A stretch of 64,000 nt of DNA from Moringa oleifera (lineage: Eukaryota > Streptophyta > Magnoliopsida > Brassicales > Moringaceae), in NCBI GenBank assembly GCA_021397835.1, contig JAJFZO010000896.1, positions 3,760,501 to 3,824,500 of the forward strand. Direction: 5' to 3'. Shown here in pieces: positions 24,641-38,164 of this stretch (position 1 is its first letter; each line of letters begins with the position of its first letter). The translations under genes and the position numbers were made by a program. The notes below the pieces were generated by a model, which saw nothing but the letters and a program-made list of their open reading frames with translations, was not told the origin of the DNA and searched no databases.

Positions 24641-27453
24641 TAATGATGGCCCAACAAACGTCAGCTTTAAGGGAGCCCAACAACTACCTTGCCATTATTG
24701 TAAGGCTGTTGCTCATGCTGGCAAACATCAGAGCAAGCGTGAAGGGAACCCAAGGACTACCCTATTATTATTTTTGGGCATATATTGGTGTTGGAAGACA
24801 CTAGTGTTAGCATTGAGGGAGCCTAGCAATGACCCTATAACAGTAGTCGGTATTTGGTGTGTCCGACGATTATTGGTAGGCAACTGTAGACACTTATAGA
24901 AGCCAGCGCTAGAAATAGGGGAGCTCAGCGACGCCCCAACTACAGTCGTTAGCACTAGGAAACATCTACATTGGGTTCCCTGAATGATGGTCCAAAAGGC
25001 AATTACTGACGTTAGTAGACGTGAGGGTAAGCACCAAAGGAGCCCAACGATGGCCTAGATGTAAAAGTCCAATGACTACTATAAAGAAGTCATTGGTACT
25101 GGCAGATGCCAACTTTGGTGGAAACCAACGACCATCTAATTAGAGCAATGGGGTAGTTGTTATTGTTGGCAAACGCTAGCACCAGCACCATGGTAACCCA
25201 AGGACTGCCTAGCTAATGTCACGAAGTAGTTGCTGGTGTCGATAGATACTAGTACCAGCTTTGAAGGAGCCCAGTGACGATCCCGTAATAGCTAATATTG
25301 CTCGGAGACCACAATGATTGCTATTAGGCAGTCGCTGGTGCTAGTAGCTTTGGCAAATGCTAATGCCAACACCAGAGGCGCCGAAGGATTGCCCATCGAT
25401 TACTGCGAGGTAATTACTAGTGTCAACAGGAGCAAGTGCTAGCATAGGGGGAGCCCAATGATGTCCCTATGACAGTCACTTGTGTTAGAGAGTCAAATGA
25501 CTATGCATGGCAGTCGCTCCCCACTCTTGCAGGCTAGTAACAGCACTAAGGGAGTCGACGATGACCTTACAGTAGTCGTTGGCGCTCGTAAACATTTGCA
25601 CCGAGTTTCTCCAACGATGGGCTAGCAGTAGTCGCTATCATAAGTAGGCATAAGGGAAGCACTTATGGAGCCCAATGACAATGATGAAGAAGTTGTTGGT
25701 GTTGGTAAATGCTAGCACCAACTTTGGGGGAGCCTACCGACTACCCAGCTATTACTGCAAGACAATTGTTAATGTTATCAGACAGTAGTGCCAGCAGTAA
25801 AGGAATGAAAGGGCTACTGAGCTATTACTACACGATAGTCACTCGTGTGTGTAAAAGCTAGTGTCAGTACCAAAGGAGGCCAAGGAAGTCCTTACGATAG
25901 TCACTGGCATTAAGAGAGCCTGACAACTATTGCGAGCTAGCTATCAGCACTAATAGAGGCCAATACCATCACTCTAAGAACTCAGTAACGACCTGTAATA
26001 GTCGCTGGCACTCGTAGGCATCTATGCTGGGTTCCTCCAGCATGGCCCAACGAACGTTACTGGCGTGGCCAAATAATATGATAAGCACTAGAGGAGCCCA
26101 ACGATGGTTTCAAAAAAGTCACTGGTGCTAGAAAATGCTAGCACTAGCTTTAGGGGAACCGAACGACTGCACGGCAGTTCTTGATATTGGCAAATGCTAA
26201 CGTCATAACTAAGGGAACTTTAAAATTACCCGGTTATTGCTGTGAGGTAGTTATTGGTGTTGGTAAACAATGGGGCTAGCACCAATGGAGCCCTGCGATG
26301 TCCCAATGATAGCTGCTGGCATTCAAAGTGCCTAACGGCTGCTGCTTGATAATCGCTAGCGGTGTTTGAGGCCAATGCAAACATTAAGGAGCTTAGTGAT
26401 AAACAAGCTGAAGTTATAAGTGCTAGCAGACATTTGCATTGGTTTTCATCAACGATGGCCCAACGATAGTTGCTAGCACAGGTGGATGCGTGGGTAAGCA
26501 CTTGGGGAGCCCAACAATGACCTTGCAGTAGTAATTGGTCATACAAGAGCCCAAAGACTACCTAACCACTCTTGCAGGATAGTTGCTCGTGTTAGTAAAA
26601 GTGACTGCCAACCCTAGGGAACTGAAGGATTCCTAGCTATTGCTACGAGGCAATTGTTATAAGGCAATTGTTAGTGTCTATAGATGCTAATGCTAGCACT
26701 AGGGGAACTCAACAAAAACCCAATGTTGTTCATTAGCATTGGCAAACATTTGCACTTGATTCCCCTAGTGGAATCACTAAAGGAACTTAGAGATGACCCC
26801 ACAGTAGTCATTGGCACTAGTTGATATCTATGTTGAATTTCCCCAGCGATGGCCTAGTGACAGTCGCTGGAAAAGGTAGACATAAGGGAAAGCATTAAAG
26901 GAGCTTGCGAAGGCCTAGTAATAGTAGGTGGCACTAAGAGAGCCTAATGACTATTGTGAGGAGGTTACTAGTGTCGACAAATGCTTACACCAACCTTGGG
27001 AGAACCCAATGACTACCAAGCTACTATTGCAAGGTAGTTGTTATTGCAAGGTCATGCTAGCACCAGTACTAGGTGAACCTAAAGACTGCCCATCTATTGC
27101 TTTAGAGTAGTTACTAATGTTGGTAAATGCTAGTGCTAGCACTGAGAGGGCCCAACGATGGCCCTATGACAGTCACTAACATGTGAAGAGCTCAACAATT
27201 ACTACTAAAAAGTCATTAGAGCTGGTAAACACCAACGCCATCAATAAGAGAGCTTAGAGATGACCCAGCAGCAATCACTATCGTTGGTAGACATCTACGT
27301 TTAGTTCCTTTAGCGATGGCCTTACGGCAGTTGTTAGTGCAAGCAAATGCAAAGCTAAACACTTGAAGAGCCCAATGATGGCCCAGTAACTGTAACAAGG
27401 AAGTTTTTGGAGTCTATACATGCTAGTGCCAGCATTGGAGAGCCCAGCGACTG

Positions 27454-27540
27454 CCCCATGACTATCGCTAGCATTGGGTGAGCCCCATGACTATCGCTAG
27501 CATTAGGTGAGTCCCATGACTATTGCTAGCATTGAGTGAG
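27454..27540 (+). repeat. 29 bp minisatellite at the head of higher-order copy 1
   Basis: Three direct units of exactly 29 bp (CCCCATGACTATCGCTAGCA plus TTGGGTGAG) start at 27454, 27483 and 27512, with a fourth partial start at 27541. The same cluster begins every higher-order copy, at 30146, 32828, 35511, 38165, 40821 and 43471. The unit counts in order are 3,3,3,2,2,2,3. The one-unit difference explains the change in spacing from about 2683 to 2654 bp between copies. Confidence 0.95.
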
Positions 27541-30145
27541 CCCCTTGATAATCACTGGTCTTAGGAGAGCCTAATGATTGTTGTTAGGCAATCAAGTACA
27601 TTGGAGTTTCAGCATAGGAGAGCTCAACGATGGCCCAACGGTATTCACTGATGCTACTAAATATATCTGCATTAGGTTCCCCAATGATGGCCTAATGGTA
27701 ATCTTTGGTGCAAGTAAACACAAAGGCAAGCAGTTGAGGTGCCTAACGACGTCCTAGTGGTAGAAATTAGCATTGGAAAAGTCTATCGACTATTGCAGGG
27801 AAGTCATTTGTGTTGGCTGACGCTTACGCTGGCTTTAAAGGAACCTAATGACTGCTCAGCTATTCCTATGAAGCAATCACAGGTATTGGCAATTGCTAGC
27901 GCAAGCAACAAGGGAACCCAAGGATTTATCAACTATTGTCATAAGGAAGTTTTTGGTGTTGGTACACTCTATTGCTAGCATAGGTGGAGCCTAACAATGA
28001 CCACATGATAGTCACTATTATTATGAAAGCCCAACAACTACTCGGTGCAGTCGTTGATAATGGTAAATGCGAGCGTTACCACCACAGGAGATCAACGACG
28101 ACCAAACGACAGTCGCTACTATAAGGGGACTTCTTCTGTTGGGTTCCCCTAAATATGGCCCAATTGTAATCAGTAGCTCACTTAGTCGTGAGAGTAAGCA
28201 TTAGAGAAGCCTAACGACGGCGTAGCAATAGTAGTCGGCATTGGGAGAGGCCAACCACTAGTGTGAAGAAGTCACTCATGCTGATGGACGCTCGCATCAA
28301 CATTTGGGCAACCAAATGACTACACAATTATTATTATGAGTCTATTGTTGGTGTTGGCGGACATCAAATGCCAGCACTAGGGAAACCTAAGGACTTCACA
28401 GCAATTACTGCAGCGTAGTTGCTTGTGTTGGTAGATGCTATCAACACCGAGGGAGCCTTGCAATGAATCTGCGACAGTTACTGGCGTAGGTAGAGCCCAA
28501 CAACTATTGTTGGGCAATTGCTGGCGCTAGTAGAGGCAAGCACTATAAATCGGGTAGCGTGGCGATGATCCAACGGCACTCACTTGCATTAGCAGACATT
28601 GATGCCAGCTTCCCCCTGTAATGGCCCAGTAGTTGTTGCTGGCATAGGCATACGCAAGGAAAAACATTAGAGGAGACTAACAATGGCCAAGTAGCAATAG
28701 TTGGCACTGAAAGAGCCCAATGACTATTGCGGGGCAGTTGTTGGGACTAGGAAATGCTAACACTAGCTTTAGGGGAACTTAACAATTATCCAACTACTCT
28801 TACGAAGCAGTTAAAGCTATCGGTTGATGCTAGCGCCAATACTAAAGGAACTCTAGACTGCCCAACTATTATTGTAGGGCAGTTGTTGGTATTGGTAGAT
28901 GCCAATAGGAAGCCTAATGACGACCCTTTGATTGTCATGATCATTGGAAAAGCCCAGCCACTTTCTTAGGCAGTCCTACACACTCGTTGATGCTAGTGCT
29001 AGCACTAAGGGAGCTCAACAATAACTTAGCGATAGTCGTTGGCTCAATAATGGCCTAATAGTAGTAATTGACATTGGGAGAGACCAACAATTGGTGCAGG
29101 GAAGTCGCTAGTGGTTGCAGAAGTTCAACCAGCTTTGGGGGAACCCAACCACTGCTACAGGGCAGATACTAGTATCTGTAGACATTTGTGCTAGTACCAA
29201 GGAAAACTAAGGACAACCCCATGATAGTCGCTAGCGTTGTGAGAGCCCAAACTGCTGTTGGGCAATCGCTAGCATTGGTAGTAGCTAGCACCATTACTAG
29301 GGGATCTCTACTATGACTTAGCAGCAGTCTTCCGCATTGACAGAGATCTACGCTGGGTTCCCCCATTGATGGCCTAGTGGACATTACTAGCACAACTAGA
29401 TGTGAGGCCAAGCACTCGTCGAGCCCAACGATGGCCTAGTAGTAGCAGTTGGGATTGATAAAGCCCAACAACTACTATGGCAAAATTGCAAGTGCTGGCA
29501 AACCTTAACACTAACTTTGAGGGAACCTAACAATTGCCAACCTACTATTATAGGGCAGTTTCTCGTGTTGGTAAATGCTAATGCTCGCACTAAGAGAACC
29601 TTTGTACTACCCAACTATTACTGCGAGGAAATTACTAGTGTCGGTAGACGCCAGTGTTAGGACAGATATAGCCCAACGACGTCCTCATGATAGTCAGTAG
29701 CATTGGGAGAGCACAATGAATATAATTGGTAGTTTTTGGCGCTATTTAAGGTCAGTGCCAACACTAGGGGAGCTCAACGATGACCTAGCGACAGTTATTG
29801 GCACTAGCATACATCTCCACTTGGTTCCTTTAATGATGGCCCAACGGTAGTTGTTAGCACAGGTAGATGCTAAGGCAAGTAGTTAAGCAGACCAAAGACA
29901 AAATAGTAGTAGTAATTTAAGTTACGAGAGATCGACGATTGTTGTAGGGCAATCGTTCGTGCAGGTAGACGTTACCGTTAGCTTTGGGGGAACCCAACGA
30001 CTGCCTAGCTGCTATAGCGAGGAAGTTGGTGGTGTTATAAGACACTTACGATAACGCAAAGGGAATGCAAGAGTTGCCTAGTTGTTGCTGTAGGGTAATT
30101 ATTTGTGTCAGTATACCCTAATGCCAGCATCGAGGCTAGCGACTG
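27454..30145 (+). repeat. Higher-order repeat copy 1
   Basis: The first copy is 2692 bp long with three minisatellite units. It carries the long form GAAGCAGTTAAAGCTATCGG near 28805, which has 9 bp that copies 2, 3, 4 and 6 lack. It has GCACTCGTCGAGCC near 29411 where later copies have GCACTCGACGAGCC or GATCTCGACGAGCC. The sequence just upstream (27420-27453) already resembles the end of a copy but only at the level of ordinary B units, so 27454 is taken as the array start. Confidence 0.9.
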
Positions 30146-32827
30146 TCCTATCACTATCTCTAGTATTGGGTGAGCCCCATGACTATCGCTAGCATTGGGT
30201 GAGCCCCATTACTATTGCTAGCATTGAGTGAGCCCCTTGACAGTCACTAGTGTTAGGGGAGCCTAAGGATTGTTGTTAGGCTATCTAGTGCATTGGAGTT
30301 TCAGCATAGGAGAGCACAATGATGGCCCAACGGTATTCACCGATACTACTAAATATATCTGCATTAGGTTCCCCAACGATGGCCTAATGGTAGTCTTTGG
30401 TGCAAGTAAACAAAAAGGCAAGCAGTTGAGGTGCCTAACGACGTCCTAGTGGTAGAAATTGGCATTGGAAAAGTCCATCGACTATTGCAGGGAAGTCATT
30501 TGTGTTGGCCGACGCTTACACTGGCTTTAAAGGAACCTAATGACTACTCAGCTATTCCTATGAAGCAATCACTGGTGTGAGTAATTGCTAGCGCAAACAA
30601 CAAGGGAACCCAAGGATTTATCAACTATTGCCACAAGGAAGTTTTTGGTGTTAGTAGACTCTATTGCTAGCATAGGTGGAGCCTAACGATGACCCCATGA
30701 TAGTCGTTATTATTATGAAAGCCCAACAACTATGGCGTGCAGTCATTGATAATGGTAAATGCAAGCGTTACCACCATGGAGATCAACGATGACCAAACGA
30801 CAGTCACTACTATAAGGGGACATCTCCTGTTAGGTTCCCCTAAAGATGGCCCAATAGTAATCAGTAGCTCACTTAGTCGCAAGAGTAAGCATCAGATAAG
30901 CCTAACGACAACCTAACAATAGTTGTTGGCATTGGGAGAGGCCAACCACTAGTGTGAAGAGGTCACTCATGCTGGCAGACACTCGCATCAACATTTGGGC
31001 AACCAAATGACTACACAATTATTATTATGAGTCTATTGTTGGTGTTGGCGGACATCAAATGCCAGCACTAGGGAAACCTAAGGACTTCACAGCAATTACT
31101 GCAGTGTAGTTGCTTGTGTTGGTAGATGCTATCAACACCGAGGGAGCCTTGCAATGAATCCGCGACAGTTACTGGCGTAAGTAGAGCCCAACAACTTTTG
31201 TTGGGCAATTACTAGCGCTAGTAGAGGCAAGCACTATAACTAGGGTAGCTTGGCGATGATCCAATGGCACTCACTTGGATTAGCAGACATCGATGCCAGG
31301 TTCCCCCTGTAATGGCCCAGTAGTTGTCGCTCGCATAGGCAGACGCAAGGAAAAACACTAGAGGAGACTGACAATGGCCAAGTAGCAATAGTTGGCACTG
31401 AGAGAGCCCAATGACTCTTGCGGGGCAATTGTTGGGACTGGGAAATGCTAACTCTAGCTTTAGGGGAACTTAACAATTATCCAGCTACTGCTACGAAGCT
31501 ATCGATTGATGTTAGTGCCAATACTAAGGGAACCCTAGACTGCCCAACTATTATTGTGGGGCAGTTATTGGTGTCGGTAGATGCCAATAGGAAGCCTAAT
31601 GACGACCCTTTGATCGTCATGATCATTGGGAAAGCCCAGCCACTTTCTTAGGCAGTCCTACACACTCGTTGATGCTAGTGCTAGCACTAAGGGAGCTCAA
31701 CAATAACTTAGCGATAGTCGTTGGCTCAACAATGGCCTAATAGTAGTAATTGACATTGGGAGAGACCAACAATTGGTGCAGGGAAGTCGCTAGTGGTTGC
31801 AGAAGTTCAACCAGCTTTGGGGGAACCCAACCACTGCTACAGGGCAGATACTATTGTCTGTAGACATATGTGCTAGTACCAAGGAAAACTAAGGACAACC
31901 CCATGATAGTCGCTAGCGTTGTGAGAGCCCAAACTGCTGTTGGGCAATCGCTAGCATTGGTAGTAGCTAGCACCATTACTAGGGGATCTCTACTATGACT
32001 TAGCAGTAGTCTTTTGAATTGATAGAGATCTACGCTGGGATCCCCTATTGATGGCCTAGTGGACATCACTAGCACAACCAGATGTGAGGTCAAGCACTCG
32101 ACGAGCCCAACGATGGCCTAGTAGTAGTAGTTGGGATTGATAAAGCCCAACAACTACTATGGAAAAATTGCAAGTGCTGGCAAACCTTAACACTAACTTT
32201 GAGGGAACCTAACAATTGCCAACCTACTATTATAGGGCAGTTTCTCGTGTTGGTAAATGCTAATGCTCGCACTAAAAGAACCATCGTACTACTCAACTAT
32301 TGTTGCGAGGAAATTACTAGTGTCGGTAGACGCTAGTGTTAAGACAGATAGACCCCAATGACGTCCTCATGACAATCACTAGCATTGGGAGAGCCTAACG
32401 AGTATAACTAGCAGTTTTTGGCGCTGTTTAAGGTCAGTGCCAACACTAGGGGAGCTCAACGATGACTTAGCGACAGTTATTGGCACTAGCATACATCTCC
32501 ACTTGGTTCCCTGAATGATGGCCCAACGGTAGTTGTTGGCACAGATAGATGCTAAGGCAAGTAGTGAAGGAGACCAATGACAAAATAGTAGTAGTAATTT
32601 GAGTTACGAGAGATCGACGACTGTTGTAGGGCAATCGTTCGTGCTGGTATACGTTACCATTAACTTTGGGGTAACCCAATGACTGCCTAGCTGCTATAGT
32701 GAGGAAGTTGGTGGTATTATAAGACACTTACGATAACATAAAGGGAATGCAAGGGCTACCTAGCTGTTGCTGTAGGGTAATTATTTGTGTCAGTAGACAC
32801 TAATGCCTGCACCAAGGCTGGCGACTA
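30146..32827 (+). repeat. Higher-order repeat copy 2
   Basis: 2682 bp with three minisatellite units, the first degraded to TCCTATCACTATCTC. It has the short form CGAAGCTATCG near 31495 (9 bp deletion). In its first half it shares CATCAGATAAGCC and CAATAGTTGTTGGC (near 30890-30930) with copies 4 and 5, not with copies 1, 3 and 7. In its second half it resembles copy 1, with TTTGAGTTACGAGAGATCGA near 32600. Confidence 0.9.
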
Positions 32828-35510
32828 CCCCATGACTATCGCTAGCATTGGGTGAGCCCCATGACTCTCGCTAGCATTGGGTGAGCCCCATGACTATTGC
32901 CAGCATTGAGTGACCCCTTTGACAGTCACTAGTGTTAGGAGAGCCTAATGATTGTTGTTAGGTAATCAAGTGCATTGGAGTTTCAGCATAGGAGAGCTCA
33001 ATGATGGCCCAACGGTATTCACCGATGCTACTAAATATATTTGCATTAGGTTCCCTAACGATGGCCTAATGGTAGTCTTTGGTGCAAGTAAACACAAAGG
33101 CAAGCAGTGGAGGTGCCTAACGATGTCTTAGTGGTAGAAATTGGCATTGGAGAAGTCCATCGACTATTGCAGGGAAGTCATTTGTGTTGGCTGACGCTTA
33201 CGCTGGCTTTAAAGGAACCCAATGACTGCTCAGCTATTCCTATGAAGCAATCACTGGTATTGGCAATTGCTAGCGCAAGCGACAAGGGAACCCAAGGATT
33301 TATCAACTATTGTCACAAGGTAGTTTTTGGTGTTGGTAGACTCTATTGCTAGCATAGGTGGAGCCTAACGATGACCACATGATAGTCGCTATTATTATGA
33401 TAGCCCAATAACTGCTGCGTGCAGTCATTGATAATGGTAAATGCGAGCATTCCTACCATGGGAGATCAACGATGACCAAACGACAGTCGCTACTATAAGG
33501 GGACATCTTCTGTTGGTTTCCCCTAAAGATGGCCCAATAGTAATCAGTGGCTCACTTAGTCGCGAAAGCAAGCATTAGAGAAGCCTGACAACAGCCTAGC
33601 AATAGTAGTCGGCATTGGGAGAGGCCAACCACTAGTGTGAAGAAGTCACTCATGCTGGTGGACACTCGCATCAACATTTGGGCAACCAAATGACTACACA
33701 ATTATTATTACTAGTCTATTATTGGTTTTGGCAGACTTCAAATGCCAGCAGTAGGGGAACCTAAGGACTTCACAGCTATTACTGCAGCGTAGTTGCTGGT
33801 GTCGATAGATGCCATCAACACCGAGGGAGCCTTGCGATGAATCTACGACATTTACTGGCGTAGATAGAGCCCAACAACTATTATTGGGCAATTACTGGCG
33901 CTAATAGAGGCAAGCACTATAACTAGGGTACCTTGGCGATGATCCAACAGCACTCACTTGCATTAGCAGACATCGATGCCAGGTTCCCCCTGTAATGGCC
34001 CAGTAGTTGTCGCTCTCATAGGCAGACGCAAGGAAAAACACTAAAAGAGACTGACAATGGCCAAGTAGCAATAGTTGGCACTGAGAGAGCCCAATGACTC
34101 TTGCGGGGCAATTGTTGGGACTGGAAAATGCTAACTCTAGCTTTAGGGGAACTTAACAATTATTCAGCTACTGCTACGAAGCTATCGATTGATGCTAGTG
34201 CCAATACTAAGGGAACCCTAGACTGCCCAACTATTATTGTGGGGTAGTTATTGGTGTCGGTAGATGCTAATAGGAAGCCTAATGACGACCCTTTGATCGT
34301 CATGATCATTGGGAAAGCCCAGCAACTTTCTTAGGCAGTCCTACGCACTTGTTGATGCTAGTGCTAGCACTAAGGGAGCCCAACAATAACTTAGCGATAG
34401 TCGTTGGCTCAACAATGACCTAACAATAGTAATTGACATTGGGAGAGACCAACAATTGGGGCAAGGAAGTGTCTAGTGGTTGTATTAGTTCTACCAGCTT
34501 TGGGGGAACCCAACGACTGCTACAGGGCAGATATTAGTGTCTATAGACATTTGTGCTAGCACCAAGGAACACTAAGGACAACCCCATGATAGTCGCTAGC
34601 ATTGGGAGAGCCCAAACTGCTGTTGGGCAATCGCTACCATTGGTAGTAGCTAGCACCATTATTAGGGGATCTCTACTATGACTTAGCAACAGTCCTTCGC
34701 ATTAACAGAGATCTACGCTGGGTTCCCTTATTGATGGCCTAGTGGACATCGCTAGCACAACCAGATGTGAGGCCAAGATCTCGACGAGCCCAACGATGGC
34801 CTAGTAGTAGTAGTTGCGATTTATAAAGCCCAACAACTACTATGGTAAAATTGCTAGTGCTGGCAAACCTTAACACTAACTTTGAGGGAACCTAACAATT
34901 GCGAACCTACTACTATAGGGTAGTTTCTCATGTTGGTAAATGCTAATGCTCGCACTAAGAGAACCTTAGTACTGCCCAACTGTTACTGCGAGGAAATTAC
35001 TAGTGTCGGTAGACGCCAGTGTTAGGACCAATAGAGCCCAACGACGTCCTCATGACAGTCACTAGCTTTGGGAGAGCCCAACGAGTATAACTGGCAGTTT
35101 TTGGCGCTGTTTAAGGTCAGTGCGAACAATAGCGGAGCTCAACAATGACCTAGCGATAGTTATTGGCACTATCATACATCTCCACTTGGTTCCTTTAATG
35201 ATGGCCCAACGGTAGTTGTTGGCACGGGTAGATGCTAAGACAAGTAGTTAAGGAGACCAATGACAAAATAGGAGTAGTAATTTGAGAGACTAGAGATCGA
35301 CGACGGTTGTAAGGCAATCGTTCGTGTTGCTAGACATTACCGTTAGCTTTGGGGGAACCCAACGACTGCCTAGCTGCTATAACGAGGAAGTTGGTGGTAT
35401 TATAAGACACTTACGATAACACAAAAGGAATACAAGGGCTACCTAGCTGTTGCTGTAGGGTAATTCTTTGTGTCAGTAGACACTAATGCCAGCACTGAGG
35501 CCAGCAACTT
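32828..35510 (+). repeat. Higher-order repeat copy 3
   Basis: 2683 bp with three minisatellite units; the last step is one base short (28 bp). Its second half carries GGCCAAGATCTCGACGAGCC at 34771 and TTTGAGAGACTAGAGATCGA near 35281. Both are otherwise found only in copy 5 (40081 and about 40593), 5.31 kb further on. Its first half, however, has the GCATTAGAGAAGCC type of copies 1 and 7 rather than the GCATCAGATAAGCC type of copy 5. Confidence 0.9.
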
Positions 35511-38164
35511 TCCCATGACTATCGCTAGTATTGGGTGAGCCCCATGACTATTGCTAGCATTGATTGATCCCCTTGACAGTCACTAGTGTTAGGAGAGCCT
35601 AATGATTGTTGTTAGGCAATCAAGTGCATTGGAGTTTCAGCATAAGAAAGCTCAATGATGGCCCAATGGTATTCACCGATGTTACTAAATATATCTGCAT
35701 TAGGTTCCCCAACGATGGCCTAATGGTAGTCTTTGGTGCAAGTAAACACAAAGGCAAGCAGTTGAGGTGCCTAACGACGTCCTAGTGGTAGAAATTAGCA
35801 TTGGAAAGGTCCATCGACTATTGCAGGGAAGTCATTTATGTTGGCTGACGCTTACGCTAGCTTTAAAGGAACCCAATGACTGCTCAGCTATTCCTATGAA
35901 GCAATCACTAGTGTTGGCAATTGCTAGCGCAAGCAACAAGGGAACCCAATGATTTATCAACTGTTGCCACAAGGAAGTTTTTGGTGTTGATAGACTCTAT
36001 TGCCAACATAGGTGGAGCCTAATGATGACCCCATGATAGTCGTTATTATTATGAAAGCCCAGCAACTATTGCATGCAGTCGTTGATAATGGTAAATGCGA
36101 GCGTTACCACCATGGGAGATCAACGACGACCAAACGATAGTCGCTACTATAAGAGGACATCTTCTGTTAGGTTCCCCTAAAGATGGCCCAATAGTAATCA
36201 GTAGCTCACTTAGTCGCGAGAGTAAGCATCAGATGAGCCTAACGACAACCTAGCAATAGTTGTTGGCATTGGGAGAGGCCAACCACTTGTGTGAAGAAAT
36301 CATTCATGCTGGCGGACGCTCGCACCAACATTTGGGCAACCAAATGAATATGCAATTATTATTATGAGTCTATTGTTGGTGTTGGTAGACATCAAATGCC
36401 AGCACTAGGGGAACCTAAGGACTTTACAGCTATTACTGCGGCATAGTTGCTGGTGTCGGTAAATGCTATCAACACCGAGAGAGCCTTGCGATGAATCCAC
36501 GACAGTTACTAGTGTAGGTAGAGCCCAACAACTATTGTTGGGCAATTACTGGCGCTAGTAGAGGCAAGTACTATAACTAGGGTAGCTTGGTAATGATCCA
36601 ACGGCACTCACTTGCATTAGCAGACATCGATGCCAGGTTCCCCCTGTAATGGCCCAGTAGTTGTCGCTCTCATAGGCAGACGCAAGGAAATACACTAAAG
36701 GAGACTAACAATGGCCAAGTAGCAATAGTTGGCACTAAGAGAGCCAAATGACTCTTGCGGGGCAATTGTTGGGACTGGGAAATGCTAACTCTAGCTTTAG
36801 GGGAACTTAACAATTATCCAGCTACTGCTACGAAGCTATTGATTGATGCTAGTGCCAATACTAAGGGAACCCTAGACTGCCCAACTATTATTATAGGGCA
36901 GTTGTTGGTGTCGGTAGATGCCAATAGGAAGCCTAATGATGACCCTTTGATCGTCATGATCATTGGGAAAGCCCAGCCACTTTCTTAGGCAGTCCTACAT
37001 ACTCGTTGATGCTAGTGCTAGCACTAAGGGAGCTCAACAATAACTTAGCGATAGTCGTTGATTCAACAATGGCCTAACAGTAGTAATTGACAATGGGAGA
37101 GACCAACAATTGGTGCAGGGATGTCGCCAGTGGTTGCAGAAGTTCAACCAGCTTTGAGGGAACCCAACGACTGCTACAGGGCAGATAGTAGTGTCTGTAG
37201 ACAATTGTGCTAGCACGAAGGAAAACTAAGGACAACCCCATGATAGTCGCTAGCATTGTGAGAGCCCAAACTGCAGTTGGGCAATCGCTAGCATTGGTAG
37301 TAGCTAGCACAATTACTAGGGGATCTCTACTATGACTTAGCAGCAGTCCTTCGCATTGACAGAGATCTACACTGGGTTCCCCTATTGGTGGCCTAGTGGA
37401 CATTGCTAGCACAACCAGATGTGAGGCCAAGCACTCGACGAGCCCAACGATGGCCTAGTAGTAGTAGTTGGGATTGATAAAGCCTAACAACTACTATGGC
37501 AAAATTGATAGTGCTGGCAAACCTTAACACTAACTTTGAAGGAACCTAACAATTGCTAACCTACTACTATAGGGCAGCTTCTCGTGTTGGTAAATGCTAA
37601 TGCTCGCACTAAGAGAACCTTAGTACTGCCCAACTATTACTGCGAGGAAATTATTAGTGTCGGTAGACGCTAGTGTTAGGACCGATAGAGCCCAACAACA
37701 TCCTTATGACAGCCACTAGCATTGGGAGAGCCCAACGAGCATAATTGGCAGTTTTTGGCGCTATGTAAGGTTAGTGCCAACACTAGGGGAGCTCAACGAT
37801 GACCTAGCGACAGTTATTGGCACTGGCATACATCCCCACTTGGTTACTTTAATGATGGCCCAACGGTAGTTGTTGGCACAGGTAGATGCTAAGGCAAGTA
37901 GTTGAGGAGACCAACGACAAAATAGTAGTAGTAATTTGAGTTACGCGAGATCGATGACTATTGTAGGGCAATCGTTCGTGCTGGTAAACATTACTGTTAG
38001 CTTTGGGGGAACCCAACGACTGCCTAGCTGCTATAGCGAGGAAGTTGGTGGTGTTATAAGACACTTACGATAACACAAAGGGAATGCAATGGTTGCCTAG
38101 CTGTTGCTGTAGGGCAATTATTTGTGTCAGTAGACACTAATGCCAGCACCGAGGCCAGCGACTG
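35511..38164 (+). repeat. Higher-order repeat copy 4
   Basis: 2654 bp with two minisatellite units. It shares CATAAGAAAGCTC near 35641, CGTTGATTCAACAATGG near 37055, and TTTGAGTTACGCGAGATCGA near 37936 with copy 6, about 5.3 kb downstream. The other copies differ at these places. This supports copies 4 and 6 descending from one parent as part of a duplicated pair. It carries the short CGAAGCTATTG form near 36830. Confidence 0.9.

Larger units (their letters stand above)
18180..27453 (+). repeat. Satellite family B, block 2, left part
   Basis: These are B units in the same order as the start of B block 1. Two landmarks lie at an identical offset of 14,114 bp: GTTATGCCAG at 4201 and 18315, and TAGGAATCAT at 5042 and 19156. 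A third, ACATCTTCATTGGG, is at 4591 and 18707. By 6624/21027 the offset has grown to about 14.4 kb, so insertions or deletions have accumulated. The part contains a recent 483 bp duplication (21441-22406) and a strongly eroded stretch (about 24080-24640). No coding region or transposon is seen. Confidence 0.9.
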
